Both the position numbers and the translations under genes were made by a program. This document shows positions 9,524 to 19,301 of a DNA stretch of 59,528 bases, in pieces; within the stretch, counting starts at the first letter, position 1, and the number at the start of each line of letters is the position of its first letter. The notes beneath the pieces were generated by a model that did no database searches, was not told the origin of the DNA, and was given only the letters and a program-made list of their open reading frames with translations. The DNA comes from an uncultured Granulosicoccaceae bacterium (GTDB lineage Bacteria; Pseudomonadota; Gammaproteobacteria; Granulosicoccales; Granulosicoccaceae): assembly GCA_937922015.1 (NCBI GenBank), contig CAKZVB010000010.1, positions 1-59,528 on the forward strand. Direction: 5' to 3'.

Positions 9524-9845
9524 ACAAGCACCGTTAGTAATTAAATCAATGGTTTAGGGTTAAATGGTCGCCGGGCTTGTGGTACACAGACCGGTGACAA
9601 CCTGTATTCTAATAGATTATCGCGCGGTTAGCGTTGAAGAAAGGTGAATGATAATAAACAGTCGTTTATACACGGCGCGTCACACGGGCAGCAAGCTGCC
9701 TCAGTGACGTTGGAACCGGGTCAGGGCCCATTACATCACTCGAGGCTTATTCGCAGCTGAATGACGCCCGAAGCATCAACCCGACGCATCAATAAGGGAA
9801 CATCACCGGACCCGGGTAGGTTTAGGTGCCAGGGCGCCCGGGATG
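9524..9845. other. Intergenic region between kinase gene and tmm
   Basis: Both neighbours are on the minus strand. The part next to 9523 should contain the kinase promoter and leader, and the part next to 9845 the 3' end of the TMAO operon. A GC-rich palindromic patch (GGGCGCCCGGG around 9833-9843) lies just after the tmm stop but lacks a T-run, so I do not call a terminator. No convincing open frame is present. Confidence 0.35.
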
Positions 9846-11186
9846 TCAGGTTTTAAGGTACGCTTTCATTGAGTCGTCCATCGCTTCAGACCATTCAGTA
9901 TGGTGAGCAGGAGACTGGCTGCCGGTGATCAGCGACTTATAGGCGTTATTGCGAAAACCCATGATGTTTTCATGTTTGTGATGTTCCCACTCAACAAAGG
10001 TTTTGTTGACCCCGTCTATGTCAAAATCCGGGTAGTCGGTCTGATCGATCAGCTCCTTGGTGTAGTCGCCCTGAAAGTAGATCATGTCCTCGTCGGTTTC
10101 GAGGGTCGCCTCGCGTGCCAGCCATTTATCACTGTGCGCTTTCATTTCGGCGATCGGTGGTATGTTGATTTTCCCCATGATGGCATCCCGTGCCCACCAC
10201 GCCTGTGCGTCAAACATATTAAATGTGTAAAACTGATCCTGCATGCCCAGGTACATCACTTTCGGGTTGGGTTCAAATGCCACGCCCTGATACAGGTCAG
10301 GTGTGCACATACGGTTGGTGGTCACCAGTCGAAGTTCGTCTTCCATAAATGGAAAATGGTGCAGGTAGCCTGTACACAATATGATCGCGTCAATGTCTTT
10401 GCTGCTGCCATCTTTGAAATGGCAGGTTTTACCCTCAACCCTGGTAAGCAGCGGTTTGGTTTCCCAGTTATCCGGCCAGTGAAATCCCATCGGATTGGTG
10501 CGGTAACAGGCGGTCAATGATTTCGCACCATACTTCCAGCACTGTGAGCCAATATCTTCAGCTGAGTAACTGGCACCGATGATCATCACGTCTTTATCTT
10601 TGAACTCAAGTGCATCGCGAAAATCATGTGCGTGAAGTACCCGGCCCTCGTATTTTTCCATGCCTTCAAAGTAGGGCACATTGGGTGTTGAGAAGTGTCC
10701 GTTGGCAACGATCACGTAGTCAAAGTCTTCAACTACCTGCTTATCATTGACCAGGTCGTGTGCCTTGACGGTGAAATTATCGGCGTCTTTATTGTACTGG
10801 ACGTTTCTCACCGGGTGGCGAAATCGACACCAGTCACGTACCCCGGCTTTTTCAACTCGACCTTTGATATAGTCTGCCAACACTTCACGTGGTGGAAAGC
10901 TGGCAATAGGTTTGCCGAAGTGTTCGTCAAAAGAGTAGTCGGCAAACTCGAGGCATTCCTTCGGGCCGTTTGACCACAGGTATCGGTACATCGAGCCATG
11001 TACCGGCTCACCATATTCATCAAGGCCCGTGCGCCAGGTGTAATTCCACAAACCGCCCCAGTCTTCCTGTTTTTCGAAACAGACAATTTCAGGGATTTCT
11101 TCACCATTTTGTTTGGCGGACTGAAATGCTCTGAGTGCTGCGGTGCCGCATGGACCTGCACCAATGATTGCCACCCTTTTGCCCAT
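9846..11186 (-). CDS. tmm: Trimethylamine monooxygenase (flavin-containing)
   Basis: 446 residues, the usual size of bacterial Tmm. It oxidises trimethylamine with NADPH and O2 to trimethylamine N-oxide. FAD-binding GAGPCG is at residues 9-14, the [12 protein letters not shown] and [13 protein letters not shown] stretches are typical of Tmm, and the NADPH-binding [10 protein letters not shown] follows an [19 protein letters not shown] fingerprint of flavin monooxygenases. The [11 protein letters not shown] segment is also characteristic. A strong ribosome site (AGGAG) precedes the ATG. It is the last gene of the gntR-tdm-tmoX-gcvT-tmoWV-tmm set. The 116-base gap to tmoV leaves room for a separate promoter. 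Confidence 0.93.
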   Translation of the reverse strand: MGKRVAIIGAGPCGTAALRAFQSAKQNGEEIPEIVCFEKQEDWGGLWNYTWRTGLDEYGEPVHGSMYRYLWSNGPKECLEFADYSFDEHFGKPIASFPPREVLADYIKGRVEKAGVRDWCRFRHPVRNVQYNKDADNFTVKAHDLVNDKQVVEDFDYVIVANGHFSTPNVPYFEGMEKYEGRVLHAHDFRDALEFKDKDVMIIGASYSAEDIGSQCWKYGAKSLTACYRTNPMGFHWPDNWETKPLLTRVEGKTCHFKDGSSKDIDAIILCTGYLHHFPFMEDELRLVTTNRMCTPDLYQGVAFEPNPKVMYLGMQDQFYTFNMFDAQAWWARDAIMGKINIPPIAEMKAHSDKWLAREATLETDEDMIYFQGDYTKELIDQTDYPDFDIDGVNKTFVEWEHHKHENIMGFRNNAYKSLITGSQSPAHHTEWSEAMDDSMKAYLKT

Positions 11187-11200
11187 GATTTTTCTCCTGG

Positions 11201-11212
11201 CTCTATATAGAG
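11201..11212. promoter_or_regulatory. 12-bp perfect palindrome upstream of tmm
   Basis: CTCTATATAGAG is self-complementary and lies 15 bases before the tmm start codon, just outside the ribosome site. It could be an operator or a small RNA hairpin that tunes tmm translation. One short palindrome is weak evidence. Confidence 0.25.
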
Positions 11213-11302
11213 GCTACAACGATTAACAATTTTCTCGCTGCTTTAACGAAATTGCTGCGTAAAAGTATACTGGAATTACCGGTAATATTTCTTAAAGATT
11301 AA

Positions 11303-13363
11303 TCACTCCATCCCGAGGGCGGCCTTGCGCTGATTTGCCCAGGTACGTAATATCTGATCGATCGCCAGGCCGATAAATGCCACACATATACCCAGTATCA
11401 GTCCATTGCCAACGCCGTCTTTATCAGACAATGACCCGAGGATTAATTGTCCAAGATCATCTGTTCCGATCATCGCACCAATGATCACCATGGAAAGTGC
11501 GAACACAACTGTTTGATTAATGCCAAGTGCCATATGTGGAAACGACAGCGGCAATTCAATAGATATCCATCGTTGGAAGCGGTTAACGCCGGCCATGGAG
11601 CCTGCTTCGTGGAGTGATTCAGGGACGCTGCGCAACCCCTCTACCGTGTAGCGGGCGGCGGGAATAGTGGCATAGATAACGATCGCTATTAACACAGAAG
11701 TATCGGTGACACCAAACAACATCATTACCGGTATAAGATAGATGAAGGACGGGAAGGTCTGGAAGGTGTCGCATAAAGTGAGTAAGACCCGTGCTGTGGT
11801 TTTGTTTTGCGCGCACAGCGTGCCCATCGCGATTCCAATCACCCCGGAGATAACAACAGCTACACTCATAAGATACGTTGTGATCAGGGCTCTGTCCCAC
11901 CACTCGGTCAGCGCAATGAACAATAGCAGTGCGCCGACAATCAATGCCGAGCGGATGCCGCCAACTATAAAGGCGACTCCCATTGCCAGAGTAAATGTGG
12001 CAACCACCGGCATGCTGAGGTAAGCGTTTTTAATGGGGATCAATACATCAACGATAAACCACTCATTAAAACCTTTTAGTGAATAGAAAAAGGTATCCCA
12101 TAACCAGTCCACACCGGCCTGCCAGAACCCGGCGGTGGTGATGCCTTTGTTGTGCGGAATCAGGTAAAGGTAATTAAACCCTTCTTTAAAAAAGAACGAC
12201 CCGACCCAGGCCAGCAGAACGCCAGCAAAGAAAACCATCAGAAATAACAGCAAATGTTTATGTCTTTCCTTAAACGACTGATCGGCAAAGTAGTCTGTCT
12301 GTTTGTTGGCCCAGGCCAGCGACATGCGGTCTAACACAATGGCAATCAGTACAATGCATATACCTATTTCCAGTGCCAGACCGATGCGCAGCCGGTTCAG
12401 CGCAATCAGCAGATCACTGCCCAGTCCTTTGGCACCGATCAATGAGGCGATTACCACCATCGCAAGGCACTGCATAATAACCTGATTAACCCCAATCAGT
12501 ATGTCGCGCCTTGCTGTTGGAATAAGCACCCGGCGCATCAGTTGCCAGTTACCGCAGCCGCTCATCAGGCCGGCTTCTGCTACTTCAGGTGGAACTTTTT
12601 TTAAGCCAAGCATGGTCAGGCGTACCATAGGGGGCGTTGCAAAGATGATGGTTGCAATCGCACCGGCGTGGTCACCTATACCAAAGAATACCATTACCGG
12701 TATCAGGTAGGAGAAATGGGGCACAATTTGCGCGACGTTTAATAAGGGGTTAAGTATGGTTTCGACGGTTTTACTTTTATAACCCCAGATACCCAGCAGC
12801 AGGCCCAGTAGAATGGCCACTGGTGCGGCAATAAGTACAAAAGACAGTGTCTGTATTGATGGTTCCCATTGACCGAATACAGCGATATACACAAATGCCG
12901 CGCCGACAAAAAGCGCCAGCTTAATACCGTTTAGCGAGTACGCCAGAATTGCAGCGCCACCTGCAACAACTGTCCATGGCAGTCCGGGCCAGCGGGCCCA
13001 TTTGTTTTCAGTTGCCCAATCCCAACTGGTGAAGCTCACTATGGTTTTTACGCCGCCGAGCATTAGCTCGCGTACAAATTCGATCATAAAAAGCACAAAG
13101 CCCGATATCGCGCGTGTCACTTGTCGCATCAAAGGTTTTTGTTCGAACTCTTCAATGTCGGGGTCGTAAACACTGATCGGCCACGCTTCAAACATCAGGT
13201 AGTCAATGCCGTCTTTGATGAGTATCGGGAATTGCTTGAGAAGCGGCGGCAGTCGCCACAGCCAGTTGGTGTCGGATGGCGCTATTACCTTGCACAGGAA
13301 AATGAAAATGATAAGCAGCAGTATGAACTGCAGATACTTTTTTTCCTGTAGTGCTTCAATCAC
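11303..13363 (-). CDS. tmoV: TMAO ABC transporter, double-length permease
   Basis: 686 residues. Two complete permease halves of the glycine-betaine/proline (ProW/OpuAB) type are fused. Each carries the cytoplasmic EAA loop that docks on the ATPase: PPEVAEAGLMSGC near residue 259 and PESLHEAGSMAGV near residue 581. More than ten hydrophobic segments are evident, including an extra membrane helix at the N-terminus. The start overlaps the tmoW stop by four bases (ATGA), implying coupled translation. Together with TmoW and the binding protein TmoX it should form the TMAO importer. The TMAO specificity is inferred from the surrounding tmm and tdm genes, since betaine importers look similar. Confidence 0.88.
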   Translation of the reverse strand: MIEALQEKKYLQFILLLIIFIFLCKVIAPSDTNWLWRLPPLLKQFPILIKDGIDYLMFEAWPISVYDPDIEEFEQKPLMRQVTRAISGFVLFMIEFVRELMLGGVKTIVSFTSWDWATENKWARWPGLPWTVVAGGAAILAYSLNGIKLALFVGAAFVYIAVFGQWEPSIQTLSFVLIAAPVAILLGLLLGIWGYKSKTVETILNPLLNVAQIVPHFSYLIPVMVFFGIGDHAGAIATIIFATPPMVRLTMLGLKKVPPEVAEAGLMSGCGNWQLMRRVLIPTARRDILIGVNQVIMQCLAMVVIASLIGAKGLGSDLLIALNRLRIGLALEIGICIVLIAIVLDRMSLAWANKQTDYFADQSFKERHKHLLLFLMVFFAGVLLAWVGSFFFKEGFNYLYLIPHNKGITTAGFWQAGVDWLWDTFFYSLKGFNEWFIVDVLIPIKNAYLSMPVVATFTLAMGVAFIVGGIRSALIVGALLLFIALTEWWDRALITTYLMSVAVVISGVIGIAMGTLCAQNKTTARVLLTLCDTFQTFPSFIYLIPVMMLFGVTDTSVLIAIVIYATIPAARYTVEGLRSVPESLHEAGSMAGVNRFQRWISIELPLSFPHMALGINQTVVFALSMVIIGAMIGTDDLGQLILGSLSDKDGVGNGLILGICVAFIGLAIDQILRTWANQRKAALGME

Positions 13364-14430
13364 GAAAATGCCCCGGACGACTGGATTGAACGACCGCCGA
13401 AGAGCACACTGACCACTCTTGGCGCACTGACTGAGCCGACAACCTGCCCCGATTCGTCGATCACTGAAAGGGGAGTGCTGGCATTGAGTACGGTTTCAGC
13501 CACAGTTTCGATAATCGCATCTTTTGACACCTTCACGTCGCTGACCGCGTCTCCCGGATGGACTTCATCCATCACGGTTTCGATCTTCAGGACTTTTTCA
13601 CGTGGCACTTCTTCAGTGAATTTGCGAACGTATTCGGTGGCCGGGTTGAGTACGATGTTAGCCGGTGTATCGAGCTGTTCGATAATGCCGTCCTTCATAA
13701 TGGCTATTCGATCAGCCAGGCGCAGTGCCTCGTCGAAGTCATGGGTGACAAAAAGAATGGTTTTGCTCAGTACGCCTTGCAGTCGCAGGAATTCATCCTG
13801 CATTTCTTTGCGTATTAACGGATCGAGGGCGGAGAAGGGTTCGTCCAGAAACCAGATGTCCGGCTCGATCGCCAGTGAGCGCGCAATTCCAACCCGTTGT
13901 TGCTGTCCGCCGGAGAGTTCACGTGGAAAATAGTTCTCTCGTCCGGACAGACTCACCAGATCAATCATTTCCTTTGCCCGTGCGATGCTGTCATTGGTGT
14001 TGACACCTTTCACCTGCAATGGAAAAGCAATGTTTTCTAATACGGTTTTGTGCGGCAACAACGCAAAGCTCTGAAACACCATGCCCATCTTGCTGCGCCG
14101 CAACTGAATAAGCTGCTTGTTGTTCATTGCCGTGATGTCTTCACCCTCGATGAAGATTTTTCCGGCGGTAGCATCAGTCAGCCTTGATATGCAGCGCAGC
14201 AAGGTTGACTTGCCTGATCCTGATAAGCCCATGATGATCAGTAGCTCACCGGGATATACCTCGAAGGAAGCATTGTTTACCCCGACAATGCACCCGGCCT
14301 CCTGGAACCTGGCTGCATCAACGCTGCCGCCGCTTTCCTTTAACATCTTTTTTGCGTTGTCGCCGAATATTTTATAGACGGAATCACAGCGAATAACCGG
14401 GTCGTTCGAATTGCTGGTCACTGAAGACAT
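13360..14430 (-). CDS. tmoW: TMAO ABC transporter, ATP-binding protein
   Basis: 356 residues. Walker A GLSGSGKST is at residues 68-76, followed by the Q-loop FQSFALLPHKTV, signature LSGGQQQR, Walker B IWFLDEPFSALDP and the switch His in FVTHDFDEA. A C-terminal extension (about 290-356) with a single CBS-like stretch (LSVIDESGQVVGSVS) is typical of the ProV/OpuAA betaine-type ATPases and in relatives is linked to ionic or nucleotide sensing. The insertion before Walker A (ESGGSVDAARFQEAG) is also of ProV type. It drives TmoV at the cytoplasmic face and overlaps its gene by four bases. Confidence 0.9.
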   Translation of the reverse strand: MSSVTSNSNDPVIRCDSVYKIFGDNAKKMLKESGGSVDAARFQEAGCIVGVNNASFEVYPGELLIIMGLSGSGKSTLLRCISRLTDATAGKIFIEGEDITAMNNKQLIQLRRSKMGMVFQSFALLPHKTVLENIAFPLQVKGVNTNDSIARAKEMIDLVSLSGRENYFPRELSGGQQQRVGIARSLAIEPDIWFLDEPFSALDPLIRKEMQDEFLRLQGVLSKTILFVTHDFDEALRLADRIAIMKDGIIEQLDTPANIVLNPATEYVRKFTEEVPREKVLKIETVMDEVHPGDAVSDVKVSKDAIIETVAETVLNASTPLSVIDESGQVVGSVSAPRVVSVLFGGRSIQSSGAFS

Positions 14431-14567
14431 AGATATATGGTTATCTCATTGAGGGGTGATTTCGGGGCTGTGACAACAAGCTTCTTGAATCAAGATATGC
14501 CCCGGCGTTATAGAGAACATCGGCTACGAATAGACAGACGGATTAACAATCGAGCACAGATCATTTG

Positions 14568-15749
14568 TTAAGCCCTGTCCGGAATGTCAATCAGCTTACC
14601 ACGCTGTATCTCGCCCTTTTTATCGTACAAAGGCAATGATGCCAGTTCGCCTTTGTAGTAATTTCCGTCAGTGCAGCCGATACTGACGACAGTGTCAGCG
14701 GCGTGACCGGCCTCATCCATGAGTGCGATGCCAATGCCTTGTTTCAGATAAGGAGATATAGCTCCTGCGGTGACTTTCCCTGCTTTTTTCCGATCAATCA
14801 CGATGGCGGCGCCGATGTGTGGCTCTGCTTCGCAGAGCAGACCGGTGAGCCGGGTTTCTTTTGCTGCACTCTGTAGTGCAGTCTTGCCGATAAAATCGTT
14901 TTTATCCATATCGACAAAGATTCCAAGTCCGGCATCATAAGGCGTAGTGCTTTGATCAAAGTCAGAACCGGCATTGAGAATGCCCGCTTCTATACGACGT
15001 ATGTGCATGGAGTCGAGTCCGAAAAGCCGCATGCCGAATGGTTTACCTGCTTTTTCCAGGTGCGCCCATAGCGCCTCTGCGTCATGATGAGCCTCTGTAT
15101 AATACTCCCAGCCTAATTCGTTGGTGTAGCCGGTGCGAGTAACGACTACAGACTGACCACCAAACTTCACGGTGGCGATAGCGAAGTACCCGAATGGATC
15201 AGGCAGCCCGCCGTCTGCCGCAGCGTCAAGAATTTTCAGCGCATCGGGACCCTGTACCTGCGATACGAAAATCCGGGGATCGGAGATGGTGACGTCCATT
15301 GTCGATGAGTGCGCACGCGCCCAGCTGTAAAAATCGCCGTCTGCCTGTGCATACCAGAACTTGTCTTTGCCCAGTCGCAACAGAATGCCATCAACCAGTA
15401 AACCGCCATCTTCATAGCAGGCCAGTCCGTAGGCGCAGCGGCCGGGTTTCAGTCTGGTGATGTCTTTAGTGAATAGTTTGTCCAGCAAGCGCTCAGCGTC
15501 CGGTCCTTCGAACTGCAGCGGGTACTCACCGGTATGTAGTACAGCCGCTTTCTGGCGAAGCTGCCAATAACCGTCTTCGGTGGACAGGCTGTCGAAGCAA
15601 CAGGCCATCAGGCGGCGGTTGTAAACACAATAGTGTGGTCCCAATGGTCTTTCGACTTCGTGATAGGGGTGTCGGGTCAGGCCGAAATCCCAACCGGCAC
15701 CGGGCATTGTTGTAACCAGATCCCGTGTACTCCCATCGCTGGAGCTCAT
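14568..15749 (-). CDS. GcvT/DmdA-like tetrahydrofolate-dependent methyltransferase
   Basis: 393 residues of the aminomethyltransferase fold. Folate-binding family landmarks are present: LLDKLFTKDITRLKPGRCAYGLACYEDGG, YTNELGWEYY and RRIEAGILNAGSDFD. The opening (PHYCVYNRRLMACCFD) and overall layout resemble DMSP demethylase DmdA and its non-DmdA relatives more than glycine-cleavage GcvT, and no gcvH/gcvP lie nearby. Set between tmoX and tmoW, it most likely takes a methyl or C1 group from an N-methyl (or S-methyl) compound onto tetrahydrofolate. The exact donor is open: a TMAO-derived methyl, dimethylglycine and DMSP are all possible. Confidence 0.75.
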   Translation of the reverse strand: MSSSDGSTRDLVTTMPGAGWDFGLTRHPYHEVERPLGPHYCVYNRRLMACCFDSLSTEDGYWQLRQKAAVLHTGEYPLQFEGPDAERLLDKLFTKDITRLKPGRCAYGLACYEDGGLLVDGILLRLGKDKFWYAQADGDFYSWARAHSSTMDVTISDPRIFVSQVQGPDALKILDAAADGGLPDPFGYFAIATVKFGGQSVVVTRTGYTNELGWEYYTEAHHDAEALWAHLEKAGKPFGMRLFGLDSMHIRRIEAGILNAGSDFDQSTTPYDAGLGIFVDMDKNDFIGKTALQSAAKETRLTGLLCEAEPHIGAAIVIDRKKAGKVTAGAISPYLKQGIGIALMDEAGHAADTVVSIGCTDGNYYKGELASLPLYDKKGEIQRGKLIDIPDRA

Positions 15750-15786
15750 TGTTGTTCCTCAATAATTTTTTACAGCTTAAACGAAG

Positions 15787-15815
15787 AACCCTCTGGTGCA
15801 ACTCACCAGAGGGTT
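15787..15815 (-). terminator. Perfect 12-bp hairpin after tmoX (attenuator or mRNA stabiliser)
   Basis: Arms AACCCTCTGGTG (15787-15798) and CACCAGAGGGTT (15804-15815) pair perfectly around a CAACT loop. Read on the minus strand it lies 60 bases after the tmoX stop and is followed by TTCTTCGTTT, a poor T-run. Such hairpins after binding-protein genes commonly protect the upstream mRNA and reduce read-through, letting the binding protein outnumber permease and ATPase. Confidence 0.65.
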
Positions 15816-15875
15816 TTACCTGCGGCCTGAATCACGCAATTAATCTTATCCGTGGTCCGGGCATTGTGCTGTAGA

Positions 15876-16829
15876 TTACTTAGTCCACGGCATCCATACG
15901 TCTTCGTTATCCTTTAGCCACTGTGCTGCGGCATCTTTATGATCCATCTTATCGACATCGACAAGTGCAGCCATTTGACCAATCTGAGTGGTAGAGAAAT
16001 CAAGCTTGGAAAAAGCAGTGTATGCAGCGGGGTGTGTTTTGGGAAACTTGTAGTTTGCCGCTTTCTTCAACCAGCCTTTTGGAGAGCCGCAACTACCATC
16101 GCCACCATCTTCTATTCTGCATCCATCTGTATAGGGAGGGAATTCGATAAACGTAAAGCCATCAGCGTCGGTGAAGTTAGGTGTCCAGTTAAAAACGATA
16201 GTGCCTCGTCCTTCTTTTTTCGCTGCCGCCAGCTCTGTCCACAGCGCGTCTGCACCACCTGCAAATTTCACCGTCCATTTGTCGTCGAGACCAAGAGCTT
16301 TAACTCGGTCGGGCATGGTGTCACCGTGCCAGCTTTGCGGACCTTCCAGCCATCGGCCTTTACCGCCGGAGTCAGGTGTAGTAAAAGCCTCGTGACAGTC
16401 TTTTAACGCTTCCCAGTTAGGCAGGCCCGGGCATAAGTCCTGTTCGATCACCCAGGTCGGTACACCCATTTCTTCAAGGGTAGTTGCAGAGTGGGTGCCG
16501 GCGTCTATGACTCCGCCCTTTGCCATGGCGTTGTAGAACGACTTGCCAAAGGTAGACTGCCAGACTTCATGGGAGATAGTCACATCGCCATTGCGGATAG
16601 ACTCGTACACGGCTTGTGAATCTGCGGGGACGTATTCGACATTATTGCCCATTTTTTCGAACATGCCGCCGATCACATAGGCCATCACTACCTGGCTTGA
16701 CCAGTTGTGAATGGGTATGACGATAGGGGCGGTACTGTCGGCGGCTTTAACAGCGCCGGTAACAGACAGCAATGACATACAACTTGCCACTACCAGTGTT
16801 TTAAACGCTTTTGGTGTTTGCAGCTTCAT
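15876..16829 (-). CDS. tmoX: TMAO-binding periplasmic protein of the ABC importer
   Basis: 317 residues. A signal peptide ends near AVKA-AD. The mature domain is an OpuAC/ProX-type substrate-binding protein (VIPIHNWSSQVVMAYVIGGMF, EVWQSTFGKSF, FNWTPNFTDADGF) with the many Trp and Tyr residues that form aromatic cages for quaternary amines and TMAO. Two Cys pairs (DLCPGLP...DCHEAF and DGCRIE...GSCGSP) may form disulfides. It sits 72 bases after tdm and before the attenuating hairpin. TMAO as ligand rests on operon context. Betaine or choline cannot be excluded from sequence alone. Confidence 0.9.
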   Translation of the reverse strand: MKLQTPKAFKTLVVASCMSLLSVTGAVKAADSTAPIVIPIHNWSSQVVMAYVIGGMFEKMGNNVEYVPADSQAVYESIRNGDVTISHEVWQSTFGKSFYNAMAKGGVIDAGTHSATTLEEMGVPTWVIEQDLCPGLPNWEALKDCHEAFTTPDSGGKGRWLEGPQSWHGDTMPDRVKALGLDDKWTVKFAGGADALWTELAAAKKEGRGTIVFNWTPNFTDADGFTFIEFPPYTDGCRIEDGGDGSCGSPKGWLKKAANYKFPKTHPAAYTAFSKLDFSTTQIGQMAALVDVDKMDHKDAAAQWLKDNEDVWMPWTK

Positions 16830-16901
16830 AAATTCTCCTGAGTGTCTTCAATGCCCGTGTTATGTAAAGACGGGCGGCTAGTTCAACTGCGGCTGCGCAC
16901 A

Positions 16902-19301
16902 TTACATGCGTACCCGCGATTTATCCGGATCGTAAAACGGATAGTTCACCACTTTAGCCAGCAGGCGTTTTTGATGACCATCAAGCTTGCCGACTTCTAC
17001 TTCAGTACCTGCTTCTGTGTATTCAACTGACATTCTGCACAGAGCGATGTTCTTTGATAATACGGGCGACTTTGTGCCGCTGGTGATGACTCCTATTTGC
17101 TGACGTCCGATATGGACACAGTCGCCGTGCTCGGCTATTTCATCACCGGATAATTCAAGACCAACCAGTTTTCTCTGTGGATGCTCTTTTTTCAATAATA
17201 ATGCATCGCGACCAATGAAGTCGTCGGTTTTGCTTTTGAGTGGTACGGTGAACGAAATACCTGCCTCATAGGGGTCGGTTTCGTCGGTGAATTCGTAATT
17301 GGCGAATATCAGACCCGCTTCGATACGCAGTGTATCAAGGGCCTCGAGTCCCAGCGGAGTGATGTCGTGTGGCTTACCCGCTTCCATTACGGCATCCCAT
17401 ACTTCATTGCCGTCTTTGGGATGGCACCAGACTTCATAACCCAGTTCACCGGTATAGCCTGTGCGGGACACCAATAACGGCACACCGTGTTCATGGCCCA
17501 GTCTTGCGACTGAAAAGCGAAACCAGGCAAGGTCTTTTACCGGTGTCTGATCGGGGCGTGTCCAGATTATGTCGGAGAGTACATCGCGACTCTTCGGGCC
17601 TTGTACCTGCAGATTGTGTAATTGATCGGTGGCTGATTTTACCCAGCAATTCAAGCCCATCCTGCCGGCTTGTTCTCTTAACCACAGGCCGCTGATATCT
17701 GAGCCGCCGACCCATCGGAAATTGGTCTCGCACATTCTAAAGATGGTGCCATCGTCTACCATGCCCCCGTTTTCGTAACACATGGCGGTGTAGACGACTT
17801 GTCCCGGGGACAGCTTTTTAACGTCGCGGGTTACACAGTGTTGCAGTAACTTTTCTGCATCTGGCCCGAGGATTTCATACTTTCGCAGTGGAGATAAATC
17901 AGTGACAACAACACCTTCACGACAGGCCCAGTATTCGTTTACCGGTCCGTGGTTATTAAACCGGTTAGCAAGCCAGTAACCATTGTATTCGGTGAAGTTG
18001 CTGGTGAGCTTTGAAGTTCTATCGTGAAAAGCGGTTTCTTTGGTCAGTTGTGGATCAGCATCAGCAGTCATTCTAAAAGCCACCGCAGTAGAGAATTTAT
18101 TTTTGGCAGGGTATACACGCACGTGTATATCTGTAGGGTTCCAGCCGTTTGCCGGATCGATATCATCGGGGCAGGCAGAAGAGATACAAACAAGATCTTT
18201 TAACGCTTTTAACAACACATAGTCACCCGGTCGCGACCAGGGTTCGTCACCCAGAAGCTGGTTGTGTTCATCAACGGCGGTGTTAAAAAAGAAGTTCATC
18301 GCCATCCAGCCGGGGCGTGGTGCGATGTCAAATTCAGCCAGCGCGTGGTTGAAATTGTCTGAGCAGTTGACGTGTCCGGGGTAGCCTGCATCGTCGTAGT
18401 ATTTGGCCGTGCAGGCCAGGCCAAAGGTGTCGTGTCTGCCACAGGTGTCCTGTATGACCTCGACCATCGCCTGCATATCCTGATCATAAAATTTGGCGTG
18501 CAGGCCCGGCTGCGGGTAGGCGCTGGTCATCAGGGTTCGAGTGGTGGTGGCGTCAAGGCAGCGTTCTGTGCCTTCAGCGAGTTGCGCCATATCGAAACAC
18601 TGAAAATCACTGCACTCGCGTCCTTCAACATCGATAATCTGGATATAGTCGCCGGCGTTAACGGTAAAGACTTTGGCGGTGCGTCGTTCAACCCTCATGT
18701 CCAGAGACATATCTGCCAGCGGTTCCGGGAGTACGGGTTCTGCAGGTTCGGTCGGGTTGGCTCTTTCAATAAAGACGATCAGGTCAGTCGGCGGCAGTTG
18801 TTCGTGAACCAGCATGTCGGTCGCGGGCGCTGCAATAATACAACTCAGTGCTTGCTCGGCTGTTGCGTGGTAGCTGTGGCCGGCTGTAGTCTGACCCTGC
18901 ATCACTGTGGCTGGTTTGATGTCGGCCGGGTTGATGTTTCGTCTTTTCAGACCTGCGAGTACTTTGTTGAGACTGTCTTTGGTAGCGGGGTTGCTGGCTG
19001 AGCTTAACATTTTGCCTGTGTGCCGGCCTGCAGACGATGGTGTGTCTGAACTGAGTGCTTCGTTACACGCTGAACCAGAACTGTCGAATGCGGCTACTTC
19101 ACACGTTTGCAGTCCTTCAGGATCAACCACCTGTATTTTGTCGCCGGACTTAAGGTCAATGACTAATATGCCGCCTGCTACCAGAAGGTGCCTTTCTGTG
19201 CCTGCGGGCAGAGTAGGTACACCGGGCTTTATAACACCCGACACGCTTGGTACTGGCGAGCCTGATAATCCAGACGCTACGAGTCCGTGCGGCATGTTCA
19301 T
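16902..19301 (-). CDS. tdm: TMAO demethylase (TMAO aldolase)
   Basis: 799 residues. This enzyme splits trimethylamine N-oxide into dimethylamine and formaldehyde. The architecture matches known Tdm: an N-terminal half with the DUF1989 zinc domain (about residues 205-395, with VEGRECSDFQCFD and likely zinc ligands in DTCGRHDTFGLAC and CISSACPDD), then a GcvT-like tetrahydrofolate-binding domain (about 435-799, with ILGPDAEKLLQHCVTRDV, RTGYTGELGYEVW and LRIEAGLIFANYEF) thought to capture the formaldehyde. The N-terminal 200 residues look like a second, partial DUF1989-like copy (GDKIQVVDPEGLQTCEV). Its start overlaps the gntR stop by four bases, so regulator and enzyme are translated together. 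Confidence 0.93.
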   Translation of the reverse strand: MNMPHGLVASGLSGSPVPSVSGVIKPGVPTLPAGTERHLLVAGGILVIDLKSGDKIQVVDPEGLQTCEVAAFDSSGSACNEALSSDTPSSAGRHTGKMLSSASNPATKDSLNKVLAGLKRRNINPADIKPATVMQGQTTAGHSYHATAEQALSCIIAAPATDMLVHEQLPPTDLIVFIERANPTEPAEPVLPEPLADMSLDMRVERRTAKVFTVNAGDYIQIIDVEGRECSDFQCFDMAQLAEGTERCLDATTTRTLMTSAYPQPGLHAKFYDQDMQAMVEVIQDTCGRHDTFGLACTAKYYDDAGYPGHVNCSDNFNHALAEFDIAPRPGWMAMNFFFNTAVDEHNQLLGDEPWSRPGDYVLLKALKDLVCISSACPDDIDPANGWNPTDIHVRVYPAKNKFSTAVAFRMTADADPQLTKETAFHDRTSKLTSNFTEYNGYWLANRFNNHGPVNEYWACREGVVVTDLSPLRKYEILGPDAEKLLQHCVTRDVKKLSPGQVVYTAMCYENGGMVDDGTIFRMCETNFRWVGGSDISGLWLREQAGRMGLNCWVKSATDQLHNLQVQGPKSRDVLSDIIWTRPDQTPVKDLAWFRFSVARLGHEHGVPLLVSRTGYTGELGYEVWCHPKDGNEVWDAVMEAGKPHDITPLGLEALDTLRIEAGLIFANYEFTDETDPYEAGISFTVPLKSKTDDFIGRDALLLKKEHPQRKLVGLELSGDEIAEHGDCVHIGRQQIGVITSGTKSPVLSKNIALCRMSVEYTEAGTEVEVGKLDGHQKRLLAKVVNYPFYDPDKSRVRM

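Noticed and set aside
9833-9845. GC-rich palindrome after tmm as a terminator
   Set aside because: No T-run and no clear stem-loop with a proper loop.
9900-10520. 206-codon plus-strand frame
   Set aside because: Antisense shadow of tmm.
18372-19001. 209-codon plus-strand frame
   Set aside because: Antisense shadow of tdm.
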